Of a stretch of 6,096 bases of DNA, positions 5,198 through 6,096 are shown one piece after another. A program made the position numbers and the translations under genes. The DNA lies in assembly GCA_947522735.1 (NCBI GenBank), contig CANNTZ010000093.1, positions 1 to 6,096 on the forward strand, read 5' to 3'. Numbering within the stretch: position 1 is the stretch's first letter; each line of letters opens with the position of its first letter. This stretch comes from an uncultured Oscillospiraceae bacterium (GTDB lineage: Bacteria > Bacillota > Clostridia > Oscillospirales > Ruminococcaceae). The notes below the pieces were generated by a model. That model made no database searches and was not told the origin of the DNA. It saw only the letters and a list, made by a program, of their open reading frames with translations.

Positions 5198-5221
5198 AAA
5201 TTTTAAAAAGGTGGTAATGAT

Positions 5222-6096
5222 ATGGGTCTTATCAAAGCGGCTCTTGGCGCAGCCGGCGGAGTTCTCGCCGACCAGTGGAGAGAGTATTTCTATTGTGAAG
5301 CCATTCCCGTGGACGTGCTTGTCACCAAGGGCGCAAAGCGCACCTCATCGCGCTCCTCGAACACTAAGGCCAGCGATAACATCATCTCAAACGGCTCCAT
5401 CGTGGCCGTCGCGGACGGTCAGTTCATGATGATCGTCGAGCAGGGAAAGGTCGTCGAATTTTCCGACGAGCCGGGCGAATTTGTCTATGACACCTCCACC
5501 GAGCCGAGCATGCTCTACGGCGGCTTCGGCAAGGGCCTGCTTGAATCCTTCAAGACCGTCGGCAAGCGCTTCACCTTCGGCGGCGACACCGCAAAGGACC
5601 AGCGCGTCTACTACTTCAACAAAAAGGAAATCCTTGGCAACAAATACGGCACGCCGAATCCGGTGCCGTTCCGCGTCGTTGATAAGAACATCGGGCTCGA
5701 CGTCGATATTGCCATCCGCTGCCACGGCGAATATTCCTACCGCCTCGTCGATCCGCTGCTGTTCTACGCCAACGTCTGCGGCAACGTCGCGAACCAGTAT
5801 AAGCGCAGCGAGATAGACAGCCAACTGAAAAGCGAGCTTATGACCGCACTCCAGCCGGCTTTCGCCAAGATATCCGATATGGGCATCCGCTATTCCGCGC
5901 TGCCCGGACACACCTTCGAGATCGCCGACGCGCTCAACGAGGTTCTCTCCGAGAAGTGGGCCAAAACCCGCGGAATCGCCATTGCCTCCTTCGGCGTCAG
6001 CTCCGTCAAGGCGTCCGACGAGGACGAGGCGATGATAAAGGAGCTCCAGCGCAACGCCGCTCTCCGCGACCCGACGATGGCTGCGGCCACCCTTGC
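5222..6096 (+). CDS. SPFH/Band-7 domain protein, YdjI-like (partial, runs off the right edge)
   Basis: The frame from ATG 5222 stays open through 291 codons to the end of the window. AAGGTGG (5208-5214) is seven bases upstream. The product resembles the SPFH-domain proteins often annotated as YdjI or virion core protein in Bacillota. Features are a short glycine/alanine-rich N-terminal helix (2-16), the QWREYFYCEAIPVDVLV segment (18-34), a beta-rich region with VAVADGQFMMIVEQGKVVEF (61-80) and GEFVYDTSTEPS (85-96), KEILGNKYGTPNPVPFRV near 135-152, and an SPFH core at about 158-265. There is no transmembrane segment. In B. subtilis YdjI recruits the envelope-stress protein PspA to membranes; the same role here is inferred. 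Many relatives end in zinc ribbons, but that part is beyond the window. It has its own promoter and is separated from spoIIID by a terminator. Confidence 0.85.
   Translation, partial: MGLIKAALGAAGGVLADQWREYFYCEAIPVDVLVTKGAKRTSSRSSNTKASDNIISNGSIVAVADGQFMMIVEQGKVVEFSDEPGEFVYDTSTEPSMLYGGFGKGLLESFKTVGKRFTFGGDTAKDQRVYYFNKKEILGNKYGTPNPVPFRVVDKNIGLDVDIAIRCHGEYSYRLVDPLLFYANVCGNVANQYKRSEIDSQLKSELMTALQPAFAKISDMGIRYSALPGHTFEIADALNEVLSEKWAKTRGIAIASFGVSSVKASDEDEAMIKELQRNAALRDPTMAAATL

Noticed and set aside
5138..5200. AT-rich repeats before the SPFH gene as a CRISPR remnant or attachment site
   Set aside because: Only two 11-bp copies with a 7-base gap, located on a promoter, with no cas, integrase or transposase gene nearby.
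5387..5911. A 174-codon minus-strand open frame opposite the SPFH gene
   Set aside because: The plus-strand frame is longer, has a promoter and ribosome binding site, and shows SPFH-family features; the minus frame is Ala/Val/Asp-rich mirror sequence.

Overview
The window looks like a chromosomal segment of a moderately GC-rich, endospore-forming Bacillota, most likely a gut-type member of the Clostridia (Oscillospirales or a neighbouring order). The main reasons are a clear SpoIIID sporulation regulator, strong AGGAGG-type ribosome binding sites in front of most genes, and protein families common in that group. The lineage is an inference; there is no rRNA gene or phylogenetic marker here.

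Region 1 (1-1867, + strand) is the end of a polar amino acid ABC uptake operon: the C-terminus of the extracellular substrate-binding protein, then the membrane permease, then the ATPase, whose GTG start overlaps the permease stop. A strong 18-bp hairpin lies between the binding protein and the permease without a T-tract. A classic intrinsic terminator closes the operon at 1819-1867.

Region 2 (1926-4624, - strand) is a compact unit that reads, from its promoter, MarR-family regulator, stand-alone E2-like (CoA-dependent acyltransferase fold) protein, alpha/beta hydrolase of the monoacylglycerol lipase type, and a 55-codon ORF with its own AGGAGG site. A TTGACA-17-TAAAAT promoter precedes the MarR gene, and a small inverted repeat covers its -10 box, which suggests autoregulation. 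The E2-like protein has Glu where the catalytic His of the family is expected. The unit could modify or hydrolyse an acyl or ester compound sensed by the MarR protein, but the substrate cannot be read from the sequence.

Region 3 (4678-5086, + strand) is a monocistronic spoIIID gene with a TTG start, a good match to a sigma-E promoter, a hairpin in its leader and a strong terminator.

Region 4 (5138-6096, + strand) begins with an AT-rich promoter region carrying an 11-bp direct repeat. It then enters an SPFH-domain (YdjI-like) gene that runs off the right edge.

No tRNA, rRNA, CRISPR array, insertion sequence or phage gene was seen. The least-explained parts are the MarR/E2-like/hydrolase/small-ORF unit and the AT-rich leader of the SPFH gene; nothing here is clearly a new defence or mobile system.
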